NCBI RefSeq assembly: GCF_017591425.1 | Contig: NW_024466599.1 | Span: 73,016,501-73,080,500 of the forward strand | DNA from: Ochotona curzoniae | Taxonomy: Eukaryota; Chordata; Mammalia; Lagomorpha; Ochotonidae | Length of the DNA stretch: 64,000 nt | Direction: 5' to 3' | Part shown: positions 46,560-57,607 of the stretch, piece after piece | How the letters are laid out: each line of letters begins with the position of its first letter | How positions within the stretch are numbered: position 1 is the first letter of the stretch | Notes under the pieces: model-generated | Databases searched by the model: none | The model's input: only the letters and a program-made list of their open reading frames with translations | Told to the model about the DNA's origin: nothing | Program-made: the position numbers and the translations under genes

Positions 46560-46788
46560 CGGCTGCTCTACTCCCCGAAATCCGCACCAGCTGAGGGCAT
46601 ACAAGGTGGGTGTTAGCATCCAGGAGCACAGTCCTGGCTCCCTGAGTCCTCGCCTCTGCTTCTCAGCATCCACACGAGCGGCAGCTGAATGGAACACCAG
46701 AGGGAGGTATTGGGCCAAGACACGCTGATATGGAATGCACACGTGTTAACTGGTGCCTTAAACGATAGGCCAGATGCTCACCCCAGCA
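46560..46788 (-). mobile_element. Diverged CSINE, antisense
   Basis: The right end is clear: 'GATATGGAATGCACACGTG', 'TTAACTGGTGCCTTAAACG', 'ATAGGCCAGATGCTCACCCC', which is the antisense CSINE head. The body to the left is poorly matched, and overlapping frames on both strands are not genes. Confidence 0.5.
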
Positions 46789-46849
46789 GTTCTTTCATAA
46801 CATAAAGTTTCATAATATGATTTTTGAAGACCACTCGGATAGAACATTA

Positions 46850-46906
46850 TTTTTGCGCCAGCTGCTTTATACTTTAATTCCATTCATCCACAGACTTTTG
46901 GAAGTA
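46850..46906 (-). mobile_element. MITE-candidate fragment, copy 6, reverse orientation
   Basis: 'TTTTTGCGCCAGCTGC', 'TTTAATTCCATTCATCCACAG', 'ACTTTTGGAAGTACC' are the reverse complement of the family's GGTGCAAAAA, ATGGAATTAAA and CTTCCAAAAGT motifs. Confidence 0.5.
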
Positions 46907-47032
46907 CCGTTGTATCAGTGAAAGAGCTTAGCTCCGAACTGCATAAGGTTCTTCTAGAAAGAAGTGACAAGAAAAAAAACCAATACAAAGAATAAATCTA
47001 CAGCAAAGAACCCAAACATAAAACAAAATCTT

Positions 47033-47361
47033 TTTTTAAAGACTTATTTATTTTCATTGGAAAGGTGGATATAAAGAGACGAGGAGAGACAGAGAGGAAG
47101 ATCTTCCATCCGATAGTTCACTCCCCAAGCAGCTGCAATGATTGGAGATGAGCCAATCCGAAGCCAGGAGCCAGGAGCTCTTCTGGGTCTCCCATGCAGG
47201 TGCAGGGTCCCAAGGCTTTGGGCCATCCTCGACTGCTTTCCCAGGCCACAAGCATGGAACTGGATGGGAAGTGGGGCCGCCAGGATCAGAACCCGTGTCC
47301 ATATCGAATCCCAGTGAGTGCAAGGTGAGGACTTTAACCACTATGCTATCGCACTGGACCC
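47033..47361 (-). mobile_element. CSINE, antisense, full length
   Basis: 'TTTAAAGACTTATTTATTTTC', 'GAGGAAGATCTTCCATCCG', 'GGTCCCAAGGCTTTGGGCC', and head ending 'ACCACTATGCTATCGCACTGGACCC', in parts. Confidence 0.92.
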
Positions 47362-47817
47362 AGCAGAAAATATTTTAATGGCTTATAAATTGCCATTATG
47401 CCCTTGAAAAGAAACATCTTTATTTGTCAAGAAAATCCAAATGGAGTCAGAGTATACAACAGTATTTCCACAACAACAAAATTAACAAGGCTGACACTGT
47501 GAATATAACATATCATTCTGAAATCTGTTTCAATGTGCTGTTGAAGTTGAATATACATTCTCAAAGCAGGAATCCTACTTCTAGTTCTCTTTTTCAAATG
47601 GAAACAAATGCCCACACAGATATTTTGCAAAGATGCTCATAATTATAATATTTATCATAGTTCCCTACATTTGTAATATTTATCAGAGACGTCACTTACT
47701 TAGCACTAAGAAAATATAGCAATTATCAATAAATGCGGATGAATCCCCAAATAACAAACAGATGGATCTCAACAGGCTATGTGCAACATGGCGGGTATCA
47801 TGCTTTGGATTGGTACA

Positions 47818-48190
47818 ATATGATACCACATACCGGATAATTTGTTAAATAGAAATGTATTTTCTCACAATTCTGAAGTTTTGGGAAGTCCAATAACAAG
47901 ATGTCAGTGTCTGTTGTGGGCTCTCTTGATAATTCACTTCATGGTATGAGGCCGAAGGGTAGAGTGAGAAAAGGAGAGGTGAGGAGAGGAAAGGAATAGA
48001 GGGGAGGAGAGAGCGAGAGGGAGCTGATTTTGCCCTTTTAATATACCAGAAATGGTGAATCTGAGGGAGGTAGCCCCTCGTGGCCCTAGCACTTCTTAAA
48101 GGTTCTAGCTCGTGGCATTATTGCTATGGCAACTGAATGTCATTATGGAGTTTAGAGTGACAACGATGCAAATCATGCACATTGTAGCCG
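47818..48190 (-). mobile_element. MaLR-type (MLT1/MST-like) LTR, antisense
   Basis: Old ERVL-MaLR long terminal repeat. In antisense order: 'ACAATATGATACCACATACCGG' (TAACAAAATACCATAGACTGG), 'GTATTTTCTCACAATTCTGAAG' (TTATTTCTCACAGTTCTGGAG), 'GGGAAGTCCAATAACAAGATG' (GGAAGTCCAAGATCAAGGTG), an A/G-rich middle, 'GCCCTTTTAATATACCAG' and a 'TTCTTAAAGGTTC' part. It would be the 3' LTR of the remnant that continues to the right. Non-coding and broken. Confidence 0.6.
47955..48028. repeat. Purine tract within the LTR
   Basis: About 70 bases almost wholly of G and A (GGAGAGG/GAGAGGAAAGG units). Confidence 0.85.
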
Positions 48191-48213
48191 TTTCCCACAT
48201 AACACATTTCCTG

Positions 48214-48538
48214 AGCTTCTAGCAGCTAAAGTCCTCATCTGCATGCACCAGGCTCCCATAAGAGTGCCAGTTCTAATCCCAGCAGTCCTGCTTCCTGCTG
48301 ATCTCCATGTTTGCGATCTGGGAAAGCAGTCAAGGATGGCCCAAAGTCTTGAGACCCTGCACCAACATGGACCACCCAGAAGAAGCTCCTGGCTCCTGAC
48401 TTCAGATCAGCTCAACTCTGGTCATTGTAGCTGCTTGAGGAATGAATCAAAGGATGGAAGATCTTCCTCTCTATCTCCTCCTCTCTGTATATCTGACTTA
48501 CCGATAAAAATAAATAAGTCTTTAAGAAAAAAAGAAAA
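48214..48538 (+). mobile_element. CSINE, sense, inserted between MaLR LTR and internal part
   Basis: Starts inside the head (GCAGCTAAAGTCCTCATCTGC), keeps 'GCCAGTTCTAATCCCAGCAG', and has tail 'CTCTGTATATCTGACTTACC' followed by an A-rich end. Short flanking similarity (ACACATTTC on the left at about 48201, ACACATTTC on the right at about 48543) fits a target duplication. Confidence 0.88.
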
Positions 48539-48554
48539 AAACACACATTTCTTT

Positions 48555-49420
48555 CTCACGTATGAAATACATTTGTTACATATAACATCCCCCTAATCTT
48601 AACTCATTCCTGTTCCGATTGAGATGTTCAAGTCCAATGTCTCCTGTAAATGAATGACACTTCTAGGCATGATTTCTCTTGATGCTCTCGCCCTTCAGCT
48701 GTGAACTGGCTAAATCAAACAAATTATCCATTTCCAACATACAATGTGGAAGCAAGCATAGAATGTAGGTTTCCGTTTCAAGCAGGAGGTATGGCAAGGA
48801 AAAGGGGATAACCAGCCTCAAGAAGAGAAATGGCATTGAATCTTAATGTTACAGAATAATCTTCCTGGATTGATGTCCAATGTGCTGGGCACCCTGGGGA
48901 AGAGGTTCCCTGAGATCTGAAGCAGCCTCATCAATGGTATTGCCAGATTAGCCCATGAAGTAGGTCTTATAGGTGGTCGTCTTTGGCCTGAGGCTCTCCC
49001 AGGATGGTGTTGCATGCTGATGTTGCTGTCACTCCTGGGAGCAGCCCTACTCCTGTGACCTGTCATCCAGAGTCCAAGTGAGATTCTATAATGTCCTTTT
49101 ATATCTACGTCAAGGCAGCTATAGCTATACAGCTAGCACCCTGTATGCCTGAAAAATAAGCACCATTTAGATGCCACCAAGATTCACTGCCCGTTCCCTC
49201 TAAAGCAATATTTGAAATCACATGAAGCCACCTTGAATTTTCACTAGGAAAATCCCATTGGTCATCAAAGGTAGCTGACTCAAATGGGGTCATGTGGAAA
49301 CTAGGGTGGTGATAGAACCATTTTGTGCCCTCATGGTGGTACTGCTGACCTTGTCAACAACTACCCAACTGTATCAAATTGTAGACAATATGGTTGAATT
49401 TTATACCTGTATCTTATACA
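48555..49420 (-). mobile_element. MaLR internal-region remnant, antisense
   Basis: Matches the antisense of the MaLR (MST/THE1-like) internal sequence in several blocks: 'ACATACAATGTGGAAGCAAGCATAGAATGTAGG', 'CTTAATGTTACAGAATAATCTTCCTGGATTGATGTCC', 'GGCACCCTGGGG', all in parts. It is a non-coding, heavily decayed relic of an ancient endogenous retrovirus-like element. With the LTR at 47818 it makes a partial provirus. No open gag, pol or env frame exists. Confidence 0.55.
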
Positions 49421-49711
49421 GAAAAAAATTTGCATTCATAATCTAATGAAATGATACAAAAATATTTTTTAAAAATCTAATCGACAACTCTCCCTTAAGT
49501 ATCACTTCCTGAAAATAGGCATTTGCTAGTTCTGACATTACACTTGCTATATCCATTTCGTTTTTAAATGCGATGTGTTTACTGACACAATTTGCCCTTA
49601 GTATGAACCAGTCTCAGTATTCCATATCTTCACTGAACTTTTTCAAATAATGTTACCAGGGGTTCTTCCCTTTTACTCATTCATGAATTGTAGAGTGTTA
49701 TTTATATAACT

Positions 49712-50028
49712 TAAAAAAAAAAAGATGCATTTATTTTGAAGTCAGAGATACAGAGAGAGGGTGAGACAGAAAGAGATGCTCCATTTGCTGGTTCCGTCCC
49801 CAGATGGGTGCAGCAGTCTGTAATGGACCAGACTAAAGCCAAAAGCTCAATCCATATACCTCATGTGGGTGACAGGGGCCCACATACTTCAGATATCCCC
49901 TGCTGCTTCTCCCAGGCTCTTAGCAGGGAGCTGGATCCGAAGCGGAGCAGTCAGGATAGGAACCAAACCACTCATGAAATGCCAGAGTCGTAGCTGGCAG
50001 TTTTACCCAGCAATCCACAAGCTAACTC
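49712..50028 (-). mobile_element. CSINE, antisense, older
   Basis: Here the A-run precedes 'GATGCATTTATTTTGAAGTC'. Body 'TGGTTCCGTCCCCAGATGGG', 'CTCATGTGGGTGACAGGGGCC', 'AGCAGGGAGCTGGATCCGAAG', and a decayed head. Confidence 0.82.
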
Positions 50029-50599
50029 TGTTTATATGACTTTAGCAGAGTAATATGGATAGCACTTTTTGAGTCCTTATTTGCCCACAAAGGGTTACTG
50101 CCCACATTCTGAGAGGAGGCTTTCCACTTCAGATTTTAATCATAGCTTTAGTTCTGTCTACAGAGGATTGGGATGCATCGTTTTAAATGGGAGAGAGCTG
50201 TGAGTTTGCGCTGCAGCCACTTTACCCTGGCAATACATTAAAAGGTATAATCCAACTGAAATGTAAATCACTGTTCTTGAAAACAAATTACAAATGGAGA
50301 TAACAGGGCTGCTGAGTAGCTCTAAGCTTCGGAGGACCCATCCTAGACCTATTTCTTTCAGGTCCAAATTGCAGCTGCACTGTTATGAAGGCTAATAGGG
50401 GGCTGCTGCAGCCTGCTGATTACAAGGTGAGGGTAAACAATGCTTTCAGAAGACGTGCCTGAATAGAACACACACACACATTAATCAGCTGAATTCAAAC
50501 AGACTCACAGGAGGGAACAGAAGTTTCCTTAGGCATTACAGCTCTAACTAACCCGTAGATGACCCACACAAGATTTATTGTTAAAATATTATTTTTGTA
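50029..50599. other. Unannotated non-coding stretch
   Basis: No repeat or gene recognised. A short (CA)n lies near 50470. Confidence 0.45.
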
Positions 50600-50885
50600 A
50601 AAAGATCAAACAATTTTATTTGAGAGGCTTAAAAATGAGGGAAAGAGAATAAAGACAAAGGGAGTTGGTACATGTTGGTTCACTCTCCAAATGCCTACCA
50701 CGATTTGGTCGACAGGAGGGAATTGAGAACTCCATCCAGTTCTGCTACATGGATGGTAGAAATTCAGTTACTGGTGCCATCAACGCTACCTCTCAGGGTC
50801 TGTATTCACTGGCAGTTGGAAGTAGGAGTTAGAGCTGGACACAGAATCCAACTGTTCCAACATTGGAAGTAAGCATCTTCACTGC
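50600..50885 (-). mobile_element. CSINE, antisense, diverged
   Basis: Tail 'CAATTTTATTTGAGAGGC', 'TTGGTTCACTCTCCAAATGCC', head part 'GTTAGAGCTGGACACAGAATCC'. Directly followed by an 18-bp tandem duplication and another CSINE piece. Confidence 0.65.
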
Positions 50886-50910
50886 ATTTCATTATTATTT
50901 CATTCTGTCA

Positions 50911-50946
50911 AATTCCTTTATTTAAAGGAATTCCTTTATTTAAAGG
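50911..50946. repeat. Perfect 18-bp tandem duplication
   Basis: AATTCCTTTATTTAAAGG occurs twice in direct succession (50911-50928, 50929-50946). Each unit holds the palindromic core CCTTTATTTAAAGG (one central mismatch). Confidence 0.95.
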
Positions 50947-51102
50947 GGCTCAAACCCTTGGGTTACCTTCTTACTGATTTCCTGGGCTGTTGGCAGGGAG
51001 ATGGATGGGTAGTACAGCCACTGGGGCCTGGCACCAGTGTGATAAAGGATGCCAATGCCAGAGGTGGAGGGTTAACCTGCATGCCACAGAGTTGGCCCCC
51101 TA
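50947..51102 (-). mobile_element. CSINE head-half fragment, antisense
   Basis: 'CCCTTGGGTTACCTTCTTAC', 'GGCTGTTGGCAGGGAGATGGATGGG', 'GAGGGTTAACCTGCATGCCACAG' and a GGCCCC end correspond to the head half of an antisense CSINE. The tail half is missing. Confidence 0.65.
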
Positions 51103-51229
51103 TTCTGTCGGATTGATACCTAGAGGATTGGGGGAAAAGTTGGTGCTTTCTTTATTCATTTTTGGTTAGTGACAATAGTGAGCGACTATTATTATAATTG
51201 GTATAGCTAAGTTTTTAGTTTTAAGGAGT

Positions 51230-51779
51230 TGAAGTGAAGCCCCTATAATATGAAAGCAGGACTCAGCCTCTTGTTTGTCTTCCTTAGTCTAGAGTGTCCT
51301 TGCCTGTCCTTTACCAAAGGGAATTCCCTGACTTGACGGAATGATATAGCCAATCCTGTAAGGTTCTTACCCCTTGACTCAAGGGATCATTTGCCTGCCC
51401 AGTAGATACAACCTTAATGACCAACACGGTCCTGTGTTGGTTTGTTTAGAGGCATTCCAGAATATAGCTGCCCCTTCTCACCACTCCTAGGCAAACTAAA
51501 GCCGAGATGACCATCATCAATTCCCTAAAGATCATGGTGTGACTAACCAATCAAGGAAGGGAATGAACACTACTGACCAATCAGAAACTTAGGTACAACT
51601 TGATCATGTACTTCTCAGCCCCAGTTTCAATTTACACAAACCCTCATCTCCAACTCCTCTGGAGTTTGGGATTAAGCAGTAGCTGCCCAGATCCTTGCTC
51701 TGTGTTTTGTAATAAATACCTCTTTTCTTCGAGTTGCGCATTAACACGTAAGAAGCTGATCAACGTTAGCATCTCTACA
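51230..51779 (+). mobile_element. Probable solo retroviral LTR (ERV1-like), sense
   Basis: About 550 bases bounded by TG and CA, with an LTR-like order of signals: paired CCAAT-type boxes (ACCAATCAAGG near 51546 and ACCAATCAGAA near 51577), and a poly(A) signal AATAAA at 51711-51716 followed by 'TACCTCTTTTCTTCGAGTTG', which resembles the R/U5 start of gammaretroviral LTRs. No internal viral sequence adjoins it. A clear 4-6 bp target duplication is not visible, so the borders are uncertain and the class is inference. Confidence 0.5.
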
Positions 51780-52974
51780 GCTCCATTCTACACAACTGAG
51801 TCTTAGGGAAAAAGAACTTGGCTTGTGTTTAGCTGCAGCTTATTTGAAAAGAATGCCTTTAATTACATTTTTATCATTTGCTATGCTATTTTTTCTTAAA
51901 TAAGAGGCAACTCAGTTCTATGGTATTAATAGCTAGACTTACAAATTGGGTAGTTGTTTCGAAACACGGCTGGTGATGGCAGGAGAAACTATTTAAAAAC
52001 TTCATGGAAAAAAGGAATTAATGACAGGGTACCAGGCAGACCAGTATGTGTGTAGTCATCTTACTAGCTCTTGTAACAGGCTTCAATAGCAGTGAACACT
52101 TAGTAGAGCAAGAATTATGAAAAACTACCCCTATATTCCTTTGTATGTCTAATTTGGGGACTTGATCATTTATAAAATATGACTGTTGTTATCTTGTGAA
52201 AAGACCATTAAATTGAAGGGCCAAGTGTGTTAATAAAATCAATTTCTCTTATGGAGATCGTGTATAATTTTAGAAGTATATCTTGAAACAACAATTTTCA
52301 TCTTTATACTGCCTACCTCATGTCACTAAATGGATACATAAATGAAAGTCATGTGTATGAAGTTCAAGTCCTTATTTCAGTTGTAATCACATTGAATAAT
52401 AAAAACAGTCTCTGAGACTTCAGAATTTCCTACATAACATTTCATATAATGTTTCATCATTCTAGCTGAGTATTCATTATTTATTTATTTAGGGTTTTAT
52501 CAAAGCTTTTATAGAGGAAATGCAACTAAAAGGCTCCAGCATGTTTTATCCATTGCAACTTTCAATCCTCAGAGGTAATCAGTTTCCCTTTAGCCACAAC
52601 CTAAGATGTTTTAGAAGTATCAGGTTTGTCTTTTCATAATGAAAGTATCCCATGATGTACACAAATGAAAGATAGCTTCTATGTCATTACAGTTCAATTC
52701 AATCTCAAAGGCAGCTGATAGCCCAAGTTCAGAACAAATTGGGCAATTCAAGAAGCTATATTAATGAATGCTATGAAACACAGGGATCACTTGTGTAAAT
52801 GGAACTGAAAAGTACACCTGTTGTTTCCAGCCCATGATAATAATCATATACCCAGGCCGTAGGATAAGGCTGGCTTTCTTAGCTCCTGCCCATTAGAAAA
52901 CAACCCTTCATTGTTACTGGATGTCGGGAGAGCTTGCAGAGGGGAGGGGCTCCAGGAAACGAAGCTGAGGGAGT
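51780..52974. other. Unannotated stretch with a small MITE-like piece
   Basis: 51988-52024 (TATTTAAAAACTTCATGGAA followed by AAAAGGAATTAATG) resembles the left end of the short inverted-repeat family. Nothing else recognised. Confidence 0.4.
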
Positions 52975-53100
52975 CATTTATTGAAATCCTACACTCGGAC
53001 AGGTGCTACTTTTGGACAGTTTAATTGATCTCATTTGTTAGCTATACCTGTAAATCACACTGTTATCATCCCTGAACAAGGAATGGAAACCAGAAATTGT
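52975..53100 (-). mobile_element. MIR SINE, antisense
   Basis: 'TCATTTATTGAAATCCTACAC', 'GGACAGGTGCTACTTTTGG', 'GATCTCATTTGTTAGC', 'CACTGTTATCATCCCTGAAC' follow the MIR antisense order (CATTTATTGAGCACTTAC..CCAGGCACTGTTCTAAG..ATCTCATTTAATCC..TATTATCCCCATTTTAC). Confidence 0.55.
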
Positions 53101-54077
53101 GGTGGACTAAAGATAACACATCAGGCTTCCAAATGGACCAGTCATATAGATTTCATGACTTAATTTCACAACAGTACATTAGATTGAAATTAGATACCTG
53201 GAAAAATCCAAATTACACGGAGGCCTCTTGTTTCTTTATATCACTCTGAGAGAAAACACGGTTTAATATACTGCTGAAGTCAAAGCCGTATATCTTTTAC
53301 TAAGGGGTGTGTGTGTGTGTGTGTAAGAAAAGTAAAGTTACAAAGTCATAAAGAATAGTGATATCATAGCACAAATTTAATATTTGCCCAAATAAAAAGC
53401 GTCATGTGGCCTCTGGTTAGAGGGCTGAGCAGTGATGGCAAAAACACAATGTCTATGGGTTGAGGATGAAGTTGGGGTCAAAAGTTGTAGAGTTCAAGGT
53501 TTTCCAAGTCCAGGTGGTAGATGGGGAGGGGTTGGAAAGCTTCTGATTTTCATGTCACTTTAATGAATCACCCAGGGGTAGACAACCCTCGCAGGATCCC
53601 TGAATGAGAAGCTTGGCATGTATGTCTAGAGACAACTAGCTATACTTCTAGGAGGGTCCACTAACGAGACACCCCAAACACCTTTTACTCCGCATAGAAA
53701 AAAACCTATTTTGTCTTTTTGGGTTTCTTTAATTCTTCATTCATAGCATTGATGAGATTTTTCATTGACACATGTTGAGGTGTACCTATCGACATCATCC
53801 TAAATTCTTCTCATACCCACGACTTTTGTTTCCCTAATTCTGGCTCCCTAAAGTCAACTGTAGTCTGAAAATATTAAACAGAAAATTCCAAGGATAAAAT
53901 AAAATTTTATTATAGCATATAGTTATAGCTATTCTATTTTATTAGTAGTAGTTGCTGTTCATCTCTTTATGTTTCTGATTTATCAGTTAAAGTCTTGGAA
54001 TGTAGTGGCCTGGATAAGAGAGAGCTGCACAGGCTAGTAAAGTCTTATTTAAGGAGGTCGTGCCAAATGCTATTCTA
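53101..54077. other. Unannotated non-coding stretch
   Basis: Apart from a (GT)n run at 53305-53324, nothing recognised. Confidence 0.45.
53305..53324. repeat. (GT)n microsatellite
   Basis: About nine to ten GT units. Confidence 0.9.
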
Positions 54078-54345
54078 CTTTATTTTTCATTTAAGTTAAA
54101 AGGCAGAAACAGATACAGAGAGGTTTTTCTCATGGGTTCACTCCCCAGATAACCACCAAAACCAGTAGCCTGGAACTTCATCCAAGTCTCACATGTGTGA
54201 CAGGAATTCCAACATAAGGATCCTCAAGTGCTGCCACCTAGGATATGCAGTGCCACAGGCTGGAGTGAAGTGGTGGAGTTAGGATCTGAACCAGGTATTT
54301 CAGTATGAAATATGGAGTGTCCCAAGCAATGATTCAAGCATCTGT
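54078..54345 (-). mobile_element. CSINE, antisense, older subfamily
   Basis: 'TTATTTTTCATTTAAGTTAAAAGGCAG', in parts, 'GGTTCACTCCCCAGATAACC', 'CATCCAAGTCTCACATGTG', head 'GTTAGGATCTGAACCAGG'. Confidence 0.72.
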
Positions 54346-54403
54346 TTTCAAAGATATGTCCATTAAATTTTACTTTGCTTCAATTTAGTCTCGGTCAACT
54401 TTT

Positions 54404-54718
54404 TTTTTCAGATTTACTTATTTATTTTTGTGAAGATTTACAGAGAGGAGGAAAGACAGAGAAAAACATTTCTATCTGCTGGATCATTCCCCAAATAGCT
54501 GCAATAGCCTGAGCTGATCTGAATCCAGGAGCCAGGAGCCTCTTTCAGGTCTCTCAAAAAGGTGCAGATCCTCAAGGCTTTATAGACCATCTTCTACCTC
54601 TTTCCCAGGACATAAGTAAGGAGGTAGAACGGAAGTGAAGTAGCCGGGACCTGCTCTGGTGCCCATATGGGATGTCAGTATTGAGAGATGAACCATTTCA
54701 GCCATTGCATTGGACCTA
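54404..54718 (-). mobile_element. CSINE, antisense
   Basis: T-run, 'TACTTATTTATTTTTGTGAAG', 'CAGGAGCCAGGAGCCTCTTTC', 'GACATAAGTAAGGAGGTAG', head 'GCCCATATGGGATGTCAG' and ending TTGGACC. Confidence 0.85.
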
Positions 54719-54889
54719 TGTGTGTTTTATTCTGTGTACTATCAGCTGTAGTGGACATAATTAAAGGTGTGCTATATTACAAGTATTCTGAAGTGTTCTA
54801 GAAATCTGTTACCAAGAAAAAAATCTGGAGGTTGTTGTTATATGAGAGATGGCCAAATCTGTGCCTAGTGAAAGACACTGTATTTTTGA

Positions 54890-55115
54890 TGAAACCTGAA
54901 CTTTCTTTTTTAAAGATTTATTTTTATTTTTTTATTGGAAAGGCAGATATACAGAGAGGAGGAGAGACAGAGAGGAAGAGCTTCCGTCCGATGATTCACT
55001 CCTCAAGTGAGCGCAAGGGCGGGAATTAGAACCGGCGCCCATATGGGATCCCAGCCGTGCAAGGCGAGGAATTTAACCACTTGCGCCACCGCACCAGGAC
55101 TGAAACCTGAACTTT
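54890..55115. repeat. 15-bp perfect target-site duplication around a CSINE
   Basis: TGAAACCTGAACTTT occurs at 54890-54904 and again at 55101-55115, exactly framing the deleted CSINE at 54905-55100. It shows a recent L1-type insertion. Confidence 0.92.
54905..55100 (-). mobile_element. CSINE, antisense, young but internally deleted
   Basis: Tail (TTTAAAGATTTATTTTTATT), 'CTTCCGTCCGATGATTCACTCC' and 'AAGTGAGCGCAAGGG' join directly to 'CGGGAATTAGAACCGGCGCC' and the head. About 140 bases of the body are missing compared with the copies at 43113 and 60831. The head with A- and B-box regions and the poly(A) end are kept, and CpGs are intact. Confidence 0.93.
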
Positions 55116-57129
55116 TGATTACTACTTTGTCATGTTATCATTTCTCTCTTTAATCCTTAATCTAAACAGAAAAATGTTCTACTTGGCTTTTGAAATCATT
55201 CCTTAAAGCATGATGATCATATTTGCAAATGGTATATGAATAGTATATATTTAGAAAATTTATTTAGAAAATAGAACATTTAGGAAGTATAATTATAAAA
55301 TATAAAATATTATGAAGTGGAAAACAGTGTAGCATAAAATGTAGCTTAAAATTAATATGTAATTTTCAGATCAATGATTCCTATACTTTTAGAGTCATGG
55401 GCCTGTTTAACAAGCTCATTTGAATGAATAAGTAAAAGCTTGGTAAACTAGCTCCTCCAAACTGAAGCCAACATACTTCTGGACACTGCTTCCATTTCAA
55501 ATCATAACATTAAATTGACTTTTAGTCATGTTTTTCATTTAAAAAAATGGCTTTTTTTTCAGAAAAATGTTGAATCTATCCCAAGGTGCTCAAATGAATC
55601 ATAATTATGCTTTATAGGGCTGAAATGGAAACTTCAACAAGAGGCCCACTATGGCTTATTGGGGAGATGCTTTTGAAACTGAAGAGTGGTCCTTAGCATT
55701 AGAGCCATTTGGATGTTTTGGTCTGATGGCAACCGAATCGGAAATACCTCAGCTGTGAAAGTAAAGTTACTCAAATTTCTAGTGACTCAGCGTTCCCATT
55801 GAGAAGTCTGTGTAAAGCACCATCTTGATTCCAAGTACGTTCAAGTTGAATTTGTGCAGGAATATTTCTTTTGTTTTCAACTTTACTTGTACAACCTGTG
55901 TGTGGCTCCTAATGGGAGAGACTTCCTGATGGAAGCCCCTACGTAAATTTTTAGTTTCTTCAAAGAATTGGGCTTGGCTTGCTATTAGATTCTGATGAAA
56001 AGTGATGGCAACAGGTGGTTTTGCTGACCATACCGACCACCAAGTACTGGGTGCTAACTTGTTTCCCATCACCATAAGGAATGGCGTGGCCAGGAACACT
56101 TAGTCATATGTTGCATACGGTTTGATATAGGAATGAGGCAGGTGCCAAGCTGAAGGCCTGTGAAGTGTACATGAGCAATCAAGTCACATTCCCGTCTTGT
56201 CTATTCTTACCTTCTAGAGACTCTCCTCCGTTGCTTACCTACAGACCCATCTAGACTTCCCAGTGATTATTAGAAGGAAAATAAACTCAGTCCAAGCTCA
56301 AGATGACCAGCATATTGAGGATGAGTGCTTAGGGTAACTGCAACCCCATTCATTTGTGAAAAATAGTGTAGGACGCAAATCCCACACCATAGGCAGAATG
56401 CCAATTAGTTTGTCATAGTGTATAGACGTGAAATATGCATCTGTATGAATTACTAAAATGTGGGAAACAGTGTAGTTGGACTCTCAGTGACTTGGGATGA
56501 GCCGCATCATGGATGATGAGGAGGAAAGAGAAGAGAGTTGTAGATGGAAAGCAACACAATGACTCCTGGATTGAGAAGGCCGATGTCTGATGCAAATGGT
56601 TATAAAGGACTCTCGCTGCAAAGGAGGATCCACAGGTGCTGTGGACAAGGCAGCCAGGATGCGGGGTCAGAGAACCTTCTATGCAAATGAAGTGTTTGTC
56701 GTGCTGGCAGACATGGGAGTCATGGGGACTGGGATGCTCTGTTGAACAATAGGATTGCTGCTGTGCGTACAGGATGGTTTGGGGATGGGACATATTCTAC
56801 TTTATTTGTTAGTTGCAAAACAGTCTCAGATTGAATACAGATAAGCGGTACCATTTGTCTCAATTAGCCTGGTAGGACAAACACCAACATCAGTGCGTGG
56901 GGTCTTGGAGATCAACAGAAGTTTTAGGAGTAGAAGGGAGATATAAGGAGTATCTCCACATTGGATTTTTTTTTAATATTTCTGAGACAAAAGAAAAGGA
57001 ATAATGAAAATGACTGGGCTTGAGTCATCTTGGCCCCTGAGTTTAGGAAAAGAGAAGACCAAGAAGTAGAGATCACAGCGTCCGCATTACTGAGCCAGTT
57101 CCTTCAATGCGGGAGAGTGTCAGCCGTCT
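55116..57129. other. Unannotated non-coding stretch of 2 kb
   Basis: AT-rich. Open frames of 106 (55779-56099) and 126 codons (56413-56793), both minus, show no recognisable family. No repeat identified with confidence. Confidence 0.4.
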
Positions 57130-57607
57130 TTCATGAAAATGGCAGAGATAGAAAATCTAGTCTTTTAATTTGAATCTTAACGAACACAACATGACAAAAA
57201 AAAAAAGCAGGAACATAAAAATCCATGCAGGAGAACAGAGAATTCATAGAAATATCAGCCAAATCAAGTTTTAATAGACTACTTAAAATAACAAGAATTT
57301 TAGGGAAATTCAAGTTGACAGAAATCAGAACTTTTAAGAATTAAATATGATTCTTCTACTACAAAGATAGCAATGGAAACAGGAGAGTGCAGGCTAATCT
57401 GGACCTAAACAAATGACCTAGCAAATAGAGAAGAGCCAGCATGACAAGTGTCACCGAACTGCATCCATGCATTTCACAGTCAAATTTCTGAAAATAAAAC
57501 ATTTTTAAAAGACAGGAAAGAAAACTTCATCAATTGAACAACGATGACAAGATTTTTGAAAAACTCCTCAGAAGTGTTGGAACAAGGAAAAGAACAGATC
57601 TTGATCA
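57130..57607 (+). mobile_element. Old L1/HAL1-like fragment, sense
   Basis: A-rich sequence. 'CATTTCACAGTCAAATTTCTGAAAATAAAAC', in parts, resembles the HAL1/L1 text 'CACATCATAGTCAAACTGCTGAAAACCAAAG', and 'CTCCTCAGAAGTGTTGGAAC' a following part. It abuts a younger L1 3' end. Confidence 0.35.

Noticed and set aside
56413..56793. 126-codon minus-strand open frame
   Set aside because: Cys/His/Ser-rich composition is not in a zinc-finger spacing, and there is no supporting structure.
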